A stretch of 64,000 bases of DNA from VBWE01 sp943372645 (GTDB lineage: Bacteria > Bacteroidota > Bacteroidia > Palsa-965). Within the stretch, counting starts at the first letter, position 1. Every line of letters starts with the position of its first letter. The stretch lies in the NCBI GenBank assembly GCA_943372645.1, contig CALRZN010000005.1:124001-188000 (forward strand), given 5' to 3'. Under the pieces are notes generated by a model that worked only from the letters and a program-made list of their open reading frames with translations, ran no database searches and was not told the origin of the DNA. The translations under genes and the position numbers were made by a program. Shown piece by piece: positions 34,419 through 42,075 of the stretch.

Positions 34419-35390
34419 ATGGCCAGAATTTTAACCGGAATCCAGAGCAGCGGCGTGCCGCACCTCGGAAACCTGCTCGGCGCAATTATGCCGGCAATTG
34501 AACTGTCGAAAAAAGCAGACAACGACTGCTTTTATTTCATCGCTGACCTGCACTCGCTCACCACGATTAAAGATGCAGCGCTGCGCCGTTCCAACACCTT
34601 AGGTGTGGCGGCTGCATGGCTCGCTTTCGGACTCGATACGAACCGCCACACCTTTTACCGCCAGAGCATGGTAACCGAAGTGTGCGAACTGACCTGGTAC
34701 CTCAACTGTTTTACGCCGTTTAAAATGCTGGACAATGCCACGGCGTATAAAGACAAAAAAGAAAACCTCACCGACGTTAACGTGGGCCTGTTCGACTATC
34801 CCGTGCTGATGGCCGGTGATATTATATTGTACGATGCCAACTTTGTGCCCGTAGGCAAAGATCAGAAACAGCACATTGAAATGACCCGCGATATTGCCGG
34901 TTCATTCAACAGCCTGTACGGCAAAGAAGTGTTTGTGCTTCCCGATGCACTCATCAGTGAAGAAGTGATGATTGTGCCGGGAATTGACGGCCGCAAAATG
35001 AGCAAGTCGTATAACAACTACATTGATATTTTTCTGCAGGAAAAAGAGCTGAAAAAAGTGGTGATGAGTATTGTTACCGACTCTACCCCGCTGGAAGCCC
35101 CGAAAAATCCGGATACCTGCAATGTGGTGAACCTTTATAAACTGCTGGCCACCCCGGAACAGACCGCCGAAATGCGCGAAAAATACAAGGCCGGTGGTTA
35201 CGGCTACGGCCACGCCAAAACCGCGCTGTTTGAACTGATACTCGAAAAGTTTGCCACCCAGCGCGAAGCCTACACCCGCTTTATGAACGAACCCGCCATG
35301 CTGGAAGAGCAACTGCAACTAGGCGAAAACAAAGCAAGAGCCATTGCACGGCCGAAGCTGGCGGAGGTGAGGGAGCTGTTGGGATTCTGA
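34419..35390 (+). CDS. trpS: Tryptophanyl-tRNA synthetase
   Basis: 323-residue class I synthetase from the ATG at 34419 (MARILTGIQSSGVPHLGNLLGAI). HIGH-like motif PHLGN and KMSKS in GRKMSKSYNNYI are intact; the tryptophan pocket region VLMAGDIILYDANFVPVGKDQKQH is typical. The promoter box fixes the start; an in-frame ATG 72 bases upstream is rejected. Its last 21 codons have a diverged copy at 36446-36502, described separately. The stop is followed at once by a long repeat array. Confidence 0.97.
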   Translation: MARILTGIQSSGVPHLGNLLGAIMPAIELSKKADNDCFYFIADLHSLTTIKDAALRRSNTLGVAAAWLAFGLDTNRHTFYRQSMVTEVCELTWYLNCFTPFKMLDNATAYKDKKENLTDVNVGLFDYPVLMAGDIILYDANFVPVGKDQKQHIEMTRDIAGSFNSLYGKEVFVLPDALISEEVMIVPGIDGRKMSKSYNNYIDIFLQEKELKKVVMSIVTDSTPLEAPKNPDTCNVVNLYKLLATPEQTAEMREKYKAGGYGYGHAKTALFELILEKFATQREAYTRFMNEPAMLEEQLQLGENKARAIARPKLAEVRELLGF

Positions 35391-35395
35391 ACTAC

Positions 35396-35628
35396 AGATT
35401 TTAGACTTTCAGATTTGAGATGTGAGACTTACAGATATCAGACTTTCAGATTTGAGATGTGAGACTGACAGACATCAGACTAACAGATTTGAGATTTCAG
35501 ACTAACAGATATGAGACTGGCGGATAACAGCTATCAGATTTGAAATATGGAATGCCAGGTTTCTCATATCTGATAGTCTCATGTCTCATATCTGGAAGTC
35601 TGAAATCTCAAATCTGAAAGTTTAATTA
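35396..35628. repeat. 37-base repeat array folding into a long hairpin
   Basis: Three tandem 37-base units (35406-35442, 35443-35479, 35480-35516) of the form CTTTCAGATTTGAGATG.GAGAC..., the first two differing at only two positions. Then a centre with CTGGC...GCCAG, then an inverted copy (35584-35620). The outermost 16 bases (35406-35421 with 35605-35620) pair perfectly. Not CRISPR: there are no spacers. Confidence 0.8.
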
Positions 35629-35650
35629 ATCATGCCTTGTACAGCCTGCT

Positions 35651-36235
35651 TTATTCGAACGTTAACGTTTGCATAAACCGCACATTATAACCGGCGCGTA
35701 TTTCCCAGGTGGTATAAACTTCCATGCCGCGTTTTTCATAAAAGGCCACATTCGAATCGAGTGATGTTTCGAGGTACAGGGGCAGGCTGTGTGCGTCGGC
35801 AAGTTTTATCAGATCGTTTAAAAGCGCAGTGCCGGAACCTTTGCCCTGTTGCTGCGGATGCGTGCCGAGAAAAAACAGGTAGAACATGGGCACTTTTGTA
35901 CGACGCAGTTTCATCTGCTTTTCTTTTTTGAGCATGTACCCCACACGGCCGAAACCGATGGCGCGGCGGATGAGGCGCAGGAGGGCAAATGCATCGCGCA
36001 GCGGCGCACCACGCTCTTTTGGTGAATAACATATTGCCGCTGCGTTTCCGTCATCGGAAAGATAAACACCCTTGCGCCGGTAACCGGAATCAACGGCATA
36101 CACAATGAGTTCGCGCAGGCGCCCCGCTTTTTTAGCATCCTGTTTAATGGCATCGTTTGCGCTGGGGTTATCCGCAAACGAAGCGAGCAGGATTTCGATT
36201 ACTTTTTCGCGGTGGGCGGGTGTGGCTGTTTGCAT
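35651..36235 (-). CDS. GNAT-family N-acetyltransferase
   Basis: 194 residues. The acetyl-CoA binding segment FLGTHPQQQGKGSGTALLNDLIKLADAHSLPLYLETS (V/I-x-P-x-x-Q/R-G-x-G-x-G/A pattern) is followed by NVAFYEKRGMEVYTTWEI, the usual GNAT ending. The N-terminal half (AHREKVIEILLASFADNPSAN) is typical of uncharacterised Bacteroidota GNATs. Substrate unknown. The gene is bracketed by the 37-base repeat arrays and by trpS 3'-end sequence, so this segment may have been inserted after trpS. Confidence 0.85.
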   Translation of the reverse strand: MQTATPAHREKVIEILLASFADNPSANDAIKQDAKKAGRLRELIVYAVDSGYRRKGVYLSDDGNAAAICYSPKERGAPLRDAFALLRLIRRAIGFGRVGYMLKKEKQMKLRRTKVPMFYLFFLGTHPQQQGKGSGTALLNDLIKLADAHSLPLYLETSLDSNVAFYEKRGMEVYTTWEIRAGYNVRFMQTLTFE

Positions 36236-36324
36236 ACCGGTTTTTTGTCCGGTGTAAAAGTATAGGATTTACTTTTTTGAATGACGGGGTGAGTTGTACA
36301 ACCTTTTGCATATATCAAAATCCC

Positions 36325-36432
36325 ATGCGTGAGGGATAGGAGCGGAAAGCCCGCATCTCGTATCGGCTCAGCCGATACGAGAGAGGACTTGCAGCGGATA
36401 GCCCGGTCCAGGCTGAGCCTGGGACACGCCCT
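36325..36432 (+). ncRNA. Structured RNA-like element, Flavo-1-type (tentative)
   Basis: Text of the form ATGCGTGAGGGATAGGAGCGGAAAGCCCGC, a perfect 11-bp hairpin (CTCGTATCGGC / GCCGATACGAG, 36357-36381), then GAGGACTTGCAGCGGATAGCCCG and a second hairpin (GTCCAGGC / GCCTGGGAC), ending ACACGCCCT. The doubled GCGGAWAGCCCG motif next to a variable-sequence perfect stem is a pattern I associate with a widespread Bacteroidota intergenic RNA motif (Flavo-1). The name is from memory and should be tested; the paired structure is directly visible. Confidence 0.55.
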
Positions 36433-36445
36433 GAAAAAGCAGAAT

Positions 36446-36502
36446 AACAAAGCACACCCCATTGCAAAGCCGAAACAGGCGCAGGAATTATTGGGATTCT
36501 GA
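36446..36502 (+). pseudogene. Diverged duplicate of the trpS 3' end
   Basis: Reads NKAHPIAKPKQAQELLGF-stop, matching the TrpRS end NKARAIARPKLAEVRELLGF with an in-frame two-codon deletion. The similarity continues past the stop (GGGATTCTGA..., AGATTTTAGACTT.CAGATTTGAGATG) into the same repeat array as behind trpS. No start codon or upstream coding sequence belongs to it. Confidence 0.75.
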
Positions 36503-36656
36503 AAATCAGATTTTAGACTTACAGATTTGAGATGTGAGACAAACAGACATCAGACTTATAGATTTGAGGTATGAGACAGACAGGCCGAAGCAACCAGGCA
36601 GTTTGATATCTCAAATCTGTTAGTCTGAAATCTCAAATCTGATAGTCTGAAATCTA
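36503..36656. repeat. Second 37-base repeat array / hairpin
   Basis: Begins with a unit (36518-36554) matching those at 35406-35479. Then a diverged unit, and an inverted half (36605-36655) with AATCTCAAATCTG-type words. Sits between the trpS-tail copy and prfB. Confidence 0.75.
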
Positions 36657-36668
36657 CATTAAAATCCG

Positions 36669-36676
36669 TAAATTCG
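36669..36676 (+). promoter_or_regulatory. Bacteroidota -7 box, one mismatch (TAAATTCG)
   Basis: 4 bases before the prfB ATG at 36681, directly after the repeat array. Confidence 0.45.
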
Positions 36677-36680
36677 CGCC

Positions 36681-37782
36681 ATGATTACTACAGACCACAT
36701 CAAAACAGTTATTGATCGCAGAGACGCGTTAAGGAGGCATCTTTGACGTCGACAGGAAATTGCATGAAATAGCTGACGAAGAGGCGAACGCCCTCGCTCC
36801 TGATTTTTGGAACGACCCCAAAAAAGCGGAAGCGCAGCTGAAAGAAACCAAGACCAAGAAAAACTGGACCATTGCCTACGCCGCACTTGAAAAAAGTGTG
36901 GACGACCTGCAGGTGATGTTCGATTTTTATAAAGCCGGCGACGCATCAGAAGATGACGCCGAAGCGCAGTATGCCGAAACCATGCGCATGCTGGAAGACC
37001 TTGAATTTAAAAACATGCTCGGTGGCAAGGAAGATATGCTGGGCGCGGTGCTCACCATTAACTCCGGCGCAGGCGGTACCGAGAGCCAGGACTGGGCCTC
37101 GATGCTGATGCGCATGTACATTATGTGGGGCGAGAAAAACGGGTTCCGCGTAAAAGAAACGGACCTGCAGCAGGGCGAAGCTGCCGGGATAAAATCGGTA
37201 ACGCTGGAGTTTGAAGGCGACTACGCGTTCGGCAACCTGAAAGGGGAAAGCGGCGTGCACCGCCTGGTGCGCATTTCGCCGTTTGACTCGAACGCGCGCC
37301 GCCACACCTCGTTTGCATCCGTATATGCATACCCGCTGATTGATGATACGATAGAGATTGAAGTGAATCCTTCCGACTGCGAATGGGAAACCTTCCGTTC
37401 GGGCGGTGCGGGCGGACAGAACGTGAACAAGGTGGAAACCGCGGTGCGCCTGTATCACAAACCCACGGGCATTGTGATTAAAAACCAGGAGTCGCGTTCG
37501 CAGATGAACAACCGCGAAAACGCCCTGCGCCTGCTGAAATCGCAGCTGTATGAAATAGAAATGCGCAAACGCATGGAAAGCACCGCGGCGATTGAAAACT
37601 CGAAGAAAAAAATTGAGTGGGGTTCGCAGATCCGCAACTACGTGCTGCATCCGTACAAGCTGGTGAAAGACCTGCGCACGGATTACGAAACTTCGGACGC
37701 GCAGGGCGTGCTGGACGGCAACCTGAACGAATTTATAAAGCGCTACCTGATGGAATACGGCGCAGTTTGGAACGCAAAATAA
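36681..37782 (+). CDS. prfB: Peptide chain release factor 2 (programmed +1 frameshift)
   Basis: RF2 ends translation at UGA and UAA. The gene starts at 36681 (ATGATTACTACAGAC), reads 21 codons to an in-frame TGA at 36744-36746, and continues only if the ribosome slips +1 on CTT-TGA-C; the second part (36745-37782) supplies the rest, giving about 366 residues. The GGQ loop is SGGAGGQNVNKVETAVR and the SPF codon-recognition motif is RISPFDSNARRHTSF, which marks RF2 rather than RF1. Autoregulation: low RF2 lets the slip occur. Without joining the two frames the gene would be annotated as starting around 36760 and lack its N-terminus. Confidence 0.97.
36732..36747 (+). promoter_or_regulatory. prfB frameshift signal
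   Basis: Internal Shine-Dalgarno AGGAGG (36732-36737), then CAT and the slippery stop CTT TGA C. The spacing matches the E. coli prfB signal. Confidence 0.93.
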
Positions 37783-37790
37783 AAAACAGG

Positions 37791-38156
37791 ATGGCGAAGA
37801 AGCAGGAAAAATTAGTGATGTGGCACAAAACCAACTGCGCAAAAAGCTGCGAGGTGATGAAAGCGCTGAAGGACGAACACGTGCTGCCGGAAACGTTTCT
37901 GTATTTAGTTACGCCGCCTTCGGCAGATGACATTAAAGCCGTGCTTCAGAAATTAGGCATGAAAGCCGAAGAACTGGTGCGGAAAAAAGAACCGGTGTAT
38001 AAAGAAAATTACGCCGGCAAGACATTGAGCGAAAGCCAGTGGATAAAGGCGATGGTGAAGCACCCGGTACTGATTGAGCGGCCGATATTGATAAAAGGCG
38101 ATAAAGCGATTATCGGGCGGCCTACGGAGCGAATTTATACCTTTATTAAAAAATAA
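37791..38156 (+). CDS. ArsC-family (Spx/arsenate reductase-like) protein
   Basis: 121 residues from the ATG at 37791, 8 bases after the prfB stop, so likely the same operon. Thioredoxin-like ArsC fold: MWHKTNCAKSCEVMKAL carries the conserved Cys of the CX5-type ArsC site, and the end VLIERPILIKGDKAIIGRPTE is the ArsC signature (RPI...GRP). No other ars gene is nearby. In Bacteroidota such genes are often housekeeping ArsC/YffB relatives of unknown substrate rather than true arsenate reductases, so I give no symbol. Confidence 0.85.
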   Translation: MAKKQEKLVMWHKTNCAKSCEVMKALKDEHVLPETFLYLVTPPSADDIKAVLQKLGMKAEELVRKKEPVYKENYAGKTLSESQWIKAMVKHPVLIERPILIKGDKAIIGRPTERIYTFIKK

Positions 38157-38160
38157 AACC

Positions 38161-39351
38161 ATGTTCATCAGATCCGTTAAAATGTCCAATTACCGGACGA
38201 TTAAGGATACCGAGGTGGAGTTTCTGCCGGGGTTGAATATTATTATTGGTGATAATGGGAGCGGGAAGACGAATTTTTTGGATTTATTAATTAAGGTTCT
38301 TGAGCTTGAAAAAATCAAAACATTTGGGAGTATAAAATGCGATATACAGTTTAATAATGACATTACGCTGTCAACTGAGAACCCCAATTTGAGTATGGTG
38401 GAAGATCGGGGATTCAATGATAATAATGCTGATTTATTTGTTCATTACTTGGAAGATTCGTTAAAGGTAAATGATAAAGCTGATTTGAATTTGTTCTTGA
38501 GAAATATATTCAACGGAACAAGTTTATACACGACTCGATTTATTCCACACGGAATTCCTTCTCTGCCAATTTCTATTTTAGAAGTGCCAATTTCTAAAAC
38601 AGTGAGATTATCAGCAGATGAGAGTTTGCTGATTAAGGTATTGGAATTCTTAGCAGAAAGTGATGATAAATTATACGAGCCATTGTTTTGGCGTATGATG
38701 GTGTTCGGATTAGGATTCTCAACATTAGATTTGGGAGTAGTTTCGGAGAAATGGACTCATTTTTTGACCGAGTCGTGTAGATATTTTGAAATTTGTTTGA
38801 AACGTTGTTCGCCTATATCGGGAGTGAGATTATCTCCTTCTTTTCAAGTTAACTGGAATAAGGAAAATAATGAGTTAACAGTAAGCGGTTTGAGCATTGA
38901 GTTTTATCAGAATGACAGATGGAACAGTTTTCGCGAACTCTCTGATGGCACAAAACGCATAGTGATGCTTGTTTTAAACATAAGTGATTATGAAGAGTTT
39001 GTAGCAAAAATAACAGGTAGAGACTTGTGGGATAAAAATCTAAAGAAGCTAATATTCATCGAAGAACCAGAGTTAGGCATAAATCCACACCAGCTCTATC
39101 GTTTAATGCTTACACTGAAAGAAGAAGCAAGAAACAAGCAGATAATTATTACGACACATTCGCCAATAGCTTTAGATGTCTTAGACAGGCATGAGATTAA
39201 TTCGATTATGCTTTGCGAGTATTCAAATGAAAAAGGAACAATACTCCGGAGATTAACCGAACGGGAATTGGAAAAGGCAAAAGGTTATATGGATGAAGTT
39301 GGATACCTGAGCCTTTATTGGTCGCATTCTGATCTGCAAAAAGAAGATTAA
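38161..39351 (+). CDS. AAA (ABC-type/OLD-like) ATPase, candidate defence protein
   Basis: 396 residues. Walker A GDNGSGKT at 30-37 directly follows the FRxxxxxxxxFxPGLN start typical of RecF/OLD-like ATPases. The ABC-type signature is LSDGTKR (260-266), Walker B LIFIEEPE (297-304) with the catalytic Glu pair, and the H-loop IITTHSP (His 333). The region between Walker A and signature is long and poorly conserved, as in ATPases paired with effector nucleases. Markedly AT-rich: bases 38401-38460 contain 20 G+C of 60, against 34 of 60 in fumC (40021-40080). One base separates it from a Toprim-like gene. Candidate two-gene anti-phage system of the RloA/AbiL/PARIS style; function not proven. Confidence 0.85.
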   Translation: MFIRSVKMSNYRTIKDTEVEFLPGLNIIIGDNGSGKTNFLDLLIKVLELEKIKTFGSIKCDIQFNNDITLSTENPNLSMVEDRGFNDNNADLFVHYLEDSLKVNDKADLNLFLRNIFNGTSLYTTRFIPHGIPSLPISILEVPISKTVRLSADESLLIKVLEFLAESDDKLYEPLFWRMMVFGLGFSTLDLGVVSEKWTHFLTESCRYFEICLKRCSPISGVRLSPSFQVNWNKENNELTVSGLSIEFYQNDRWNSFRELSDGTKRIVMLVLNISDYEEFVAKITGRDLWDKNLKKLIFIEEPELGINPHQLYRLMLTLKEEARNKQIIITTHSPIALDVLDRHEINSIMLCEYSNEKGTILRRLTERELEKAKGYMDEVGYLSLYWSHSDLQKED

Positions 39352-39352
39352 T

Positions 39353-39931
39353 ATGATTCGGGTGGGGTTAATCGGCGAAAGTCCGAATGATACAAAGTCG
39401 TTTCAGAATTTGTTCGCCCGCCGATATCCCGGTGTTTTTGATTTTTTTTCATTGGTTAAAAACAGAACTGGCGGACAACTGGATGATATTAAAGAAGATT
39501 CAAAGACATTGCGGGATATTCGATATAACTACCAGTTTGAGAAACCCGACTTTGTTGTATTGATAAGGGATTCTGACGCACTGGAATCCGAAACCGATAA
39601 GTTCAATGATCGGCTGCAGCGCCTTTTTGCATTAGGAAATGCGGTAACGCACAATGCCGTTTACCTGCTTTGTGTATGGGAAATGGAAACACTTCTGCTT
39701 GCAGATTTGGATACTGTAAATAACATGTTTGGTACATCACTCGTTTACCCCGGAGCTGCCGAGCCACCGGATCCAATGCTTAAGGTTGACCCCAAACAAT
39801 TTCTCGTAGATAATTGTGGATACAAGGTAAACGACTGTCCCGAACTTTTCAAAAAAATAGATTTCAATAAATTACTCAACGTACGTTTTTTCAACGAATT
39901 CGTACCTAAATTTGAACAACGAATAAAATGA
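39353..39931 (+). CDS. Toprim-like (DUF4276/RloB-type) protein, partner of the ATPase
   Basis: 192 residues, beginning one base after the ATPase stop. N-terminal strand-loop VGLIGESPND has the Toprim-type Glu (residue 9). FVVLIRDSDALESE supplies a DxD pair (73, 75), and VWEMETLLLAD (about 108-118) matches the ExExWLLAD-like motif of DUF4276/RloB proteins. These residues fit a metal-dependent nuclease or nucleotidyl-transfer site. In known two-gene systems (AriA/AriB, RloA/RloB, AbiLi/AbiLii) the ATPase senses phage and releases such an effector. Its last codon overlaps a possible fumC start (ATGA). Domain call is from motif spacing only. Confidence 0.72.
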   Translation: MIRVGLIGESPNDTKSFQNLFARRYPGVFDFFSLVKNRTGGQLDDIKEDSKTLRDIRYNYQFEKPDFVVLIRDSDALESETDKFNDRLQRLFALGNAVTHNAVYLLCVWEMETLLLADLDTVNNMFGTSLVYPGAAEPPDPMLKVDPKQFLVDNCGYKVNDCPELFKKIDFNKLLNVRFFNEFVPKFEQRIK

Positions 39932-39942
39932 CAACGCTTACC

Positions 39943-41340
39943 ATGAACTACCGCATTGAAAAAGACACCATGGGCGAGGTACAGGTACCTGCCGATAAAT
40001 ACTGGGGTGCACAAACTGAACGCTCGCGCAACAACTTCCGCATCGGGCCCGAGGCCAGCATGCCGAAAGAAATAATTTACGCATTTGCGTACCTGAAAAA
40101 AGCCGCCGCCCACGCCAACTGCGACCTGGGTGTGCTGGATGCCGCCAAGCGCGACCTCATCAGCCAGGTGTGTGATGAAATTCTTGCCGGGAAATTGGAC
40201 GACCAGTTTCCGTTGGTGATCTGGCAGACCGGTTCGGGAACGCAGAGCAACATGAACGCCAACGAAGTAATTGCTTACCGCGGCCACGTGATTTCGGGCG
40301 GACAACTTACCGATGAGAAAAAGGTGCTGAACCCGAACGACGATGTAAACAAATCACAATCGTCGAACGACACGTACCCGACCGCCATGCACATTGCGGC
40401 TTACAAACAGGCGATGGAAATTACATTGCCCGGCATGAAAATGCTGCGCGATGCACTGGCGAAAAAAGCAGCCGATTTTAAAAACATTGTAAAAACCGGC
40501 CGCACCCATTTTATGGATGCTACGCCGCTTACGCTCGGTCAGCTGTTCGGCGGCTACGTGCAGCAGCTTGACAACAGCATGCGCTGCATTAACAACGCGC
40601 TGGAAATGGTGCGCGAACTGGCGCTCGGCGGAACAGCCGTAGGCACCGGGCTGAATACCCCGAACGGCTACGATGTACTGGTGGCGAAAAAAATCGCGGA
40701 GTTTACCGGCTACCCGTTTGTAACGGCCCCGAATAAATTTGAAGCACTTGCTGCACACGATGCGATGGTGGAACTTTCGGGCGCACTGAAACGTTCAGCG
40801 GTTTCGCTGATGAAAATAGCAAACGATATCCGCATGCTCAGCTCCGGTCCGCGTTCTGGAATCGGTGAACTGATTATTCCTGACAACGAACCCGGTTCAT
40901 CCATTATGCCGGGCAAAGTAAATCCCACCCAGCCCGAAGCACTCACCATGGTGTGCGCGCAGGTAATGGGCAACGATGTGGCTGTAAACATCGGCGGATC
41001 GAACGGGCATTTTGAACTGAACGTGTTTAAACCGCTGATTGCTGCAAACGTGCTGCAGAGCGCCCGCCTCATTGGTGATGCCTGCGTATCGTTTACCGAA
41101 AAATGTGCAAACGGTATTGAACCGAACCTGCCTGTGCTGAAAAAGCACCTCGAAAATTCGCTGATGCTGGTAACTGCGCTCAACCCGCACATCGGTTATT
41201 ACAAAGCGGCCGAGATCGCGAAAAAAGCACACAAGGAAAACAAAACGCTGAAAGAAGCCGCCGTAGAACTCGGTCACCTTACCGCTGAACAGTTCGACGC
41301 GTGGGTGAAGCCCGAAGACATGGTGGGCTCGCTGAAATAA
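39943..41340 (+). CDS. fumC: Fumarate hydratase, class II
   Basis: 465 residues; converts fumarate and malate in the TCA cycle, iron-independent. Signature GSSIMPGKVNPTQPE contains the catalytic Ser; TGRTHFMDATPLTLGQ and NGHFELNVFKP are conserved. I take the ATG at 39943 (MNYRIEKDTMGEVQVPADKYWG), where homologues begin; an in-frame ATG at 39928 overlaps the preceding stop and adds five residues. The abrupt change from AT-rich DNA to host composition right at this start suggests the ATPase/Toprim cassette was inserted just in front of it. Confidence 0.96.
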   Translation: MNYRIEKDTMGEVQVPADKYWGAQTERSRNNFRIGPEASMPKEIIYAFAYLKKAAAHANCDLGVLDAAKRDLISQVCDEILAGKLDDQFPLVIWQTGSGTQSNMNANEVIAYRGHVISGGQLTDEKKVLNPNDDVNKSQSSNDTYPTAMHIAAYKQAMEITLPGMKMLRDALAKKAADFKNIVKTGRTHFMDATPLTLGQLFGGYVQQLDNSMRCINNALEMVRELALGGTAVGTGLNTPNGYDVLVAKKIAEFTGYPFVTAPNKFEALAAHDAMVELSGALKRSAVSLMKIANDIRMLSSGPRSGIGELIIPDNEPGSSIMPGKVNPTQPEALTMVCAQVMGNDVAVNIGGSNGHFELNVFKPLIAANVLQSARLIGDACVSFTEKCANGIEPNLPVLKKHLENSLMLVTALNPHIGYYKAAEIAKKAHKENKTLKEAAVELGHLTAEQFDAWVKPEDMVGSLK

Positions 41341-41347
41341 ATAATCC

Positions 41348-41387
41348 ATATCCGGCTGCCAGTTATTAACGACCGGCAGCCGGATAT
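41348..41387. terminator. Hairpin after fumC
   Basis: 13-bp perfect stem (41348-41360 with 41375-41387), ATATCCGGCTGCC / GGCAGCCGGATAT. No clear T-run, so either a weak terminator or an mRNA 3' stabiliser. Confidence 0.6.
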
Positions 41388-41480
41388 AAATCACATTGCG
41401 GTTCCGGTTGAAACGGAGCGCAGCAAGTTGTTTTTTTATTTTACTTTTAATAAACCATCCCGGTCCTAAAACTCGTTTAC

Positions 41481-42074
41481 ATGCGTTTCGTTATTACCCT
41501 GCTGCTTGTGGTTCTTGGCAGTTCGTTGTATGCGCAGCGGCCGGGCGATACTACAAACTATCGCCGCGAAATTATCTATAAGGAAAACCGTTTCCGGGTT
41601 TGGAATAACTGGATGAGCGCCGGCGCAGGGCCAATGTTTCATACACGTAACCCGCGCACGCAGCTGGCCGTTGGTGCCAATTTTAATTTTCATATCCGTG
41701 CGCGCTATTACCGCCTCGGTATTAATTTCAGCGGTGATGGTTTCGGGCGGTGGAACAATAACCAGTATCACGCAGGCTGGATATTCCGGCGCGTGGACAA
41801 TGAAAAATACCACTGGGCTTCGCTGGCGGGTTTGTCGTATTCTACCGGTTACAACTTTGTGTATGCCGGGCATTATGATGTGATTAATCCATACGACCAG
41901 GTGGGGCTGTATGTGGAAACCCAGTTTATTAAAAAGCTGCTGTATGATGTGGGGTTTGGGGCTGCGGCCTTTGCAGATGTGAACAAACGAAACCAGCTCA
42001 TCGGCATACGCGCCGAGCTGTATTTTTCGGGAGCCTACCGCGGTCCCGCAACCGGCAAGGGCAAACGCCGCTGA
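41481..42074 (+). CDS. Outer-membrane barrel-like protein of unknown function
   Basis: 197 residues with signal peptide (MRFVITLLLVVLGSSLYA). The mature part is rich in alternating aromatic strands (AVGANFNFHIRARYYRLGINFSGDGFGRW, YHWASLAGLSYSTGYNFVYAG, IGIRAELYFSG), typical of small 8-strand barrels in this phylum, although the C-terminal residue is not the usual Phe and a basic GKGKRR end follows. No family name can be given. Monocistronic; convergent with the lipoprotein gene at 42076, one base apart. Confidence 0.7.
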   Translation: MRFVITLLLVVLGSSLYAQRPGDTTNYRREIIYKENRFRVWNNWMSAGAGPMFHTRNPRTQLAVGANFNFHIRARYYRLGINFSGDGFGRWNNNQYHAGWIFRRVDNEKYHWASLAGLSYSTGYNFVYAGHYDVINPYDQVGLYVETQFIKKLLYDVGFGAAAFADVNKRNQLIGIRAELYFSGAYRGPATGKGKRR

Positions 42075-42075
42075 T

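Larger units (their letters stand above)
36236..36680. other. Intergenic region: RNA-like element, trpS-tail copy, repeat array
   Basis: 445 bases without an intact gene. In order: leader of the GNAT gene; the structured RNA-like element (36325-36432); a diverged copy of the trpS 3' end (36446-36502); a second copy of the 37-base repeat array (36503-36656); and the prfB promoter box. Confidence 0.8.

Noticed and set aside
35406..35516. 37-base direct repeats as a possible CRISPR array
   Set aside because: Units abut with no spacers, the array inverts on itself, and no cas gene is present.
36946..37842. 298-residue minus-strand frame opposite prfB
   Set aside because: Antisense shadow of RF2.
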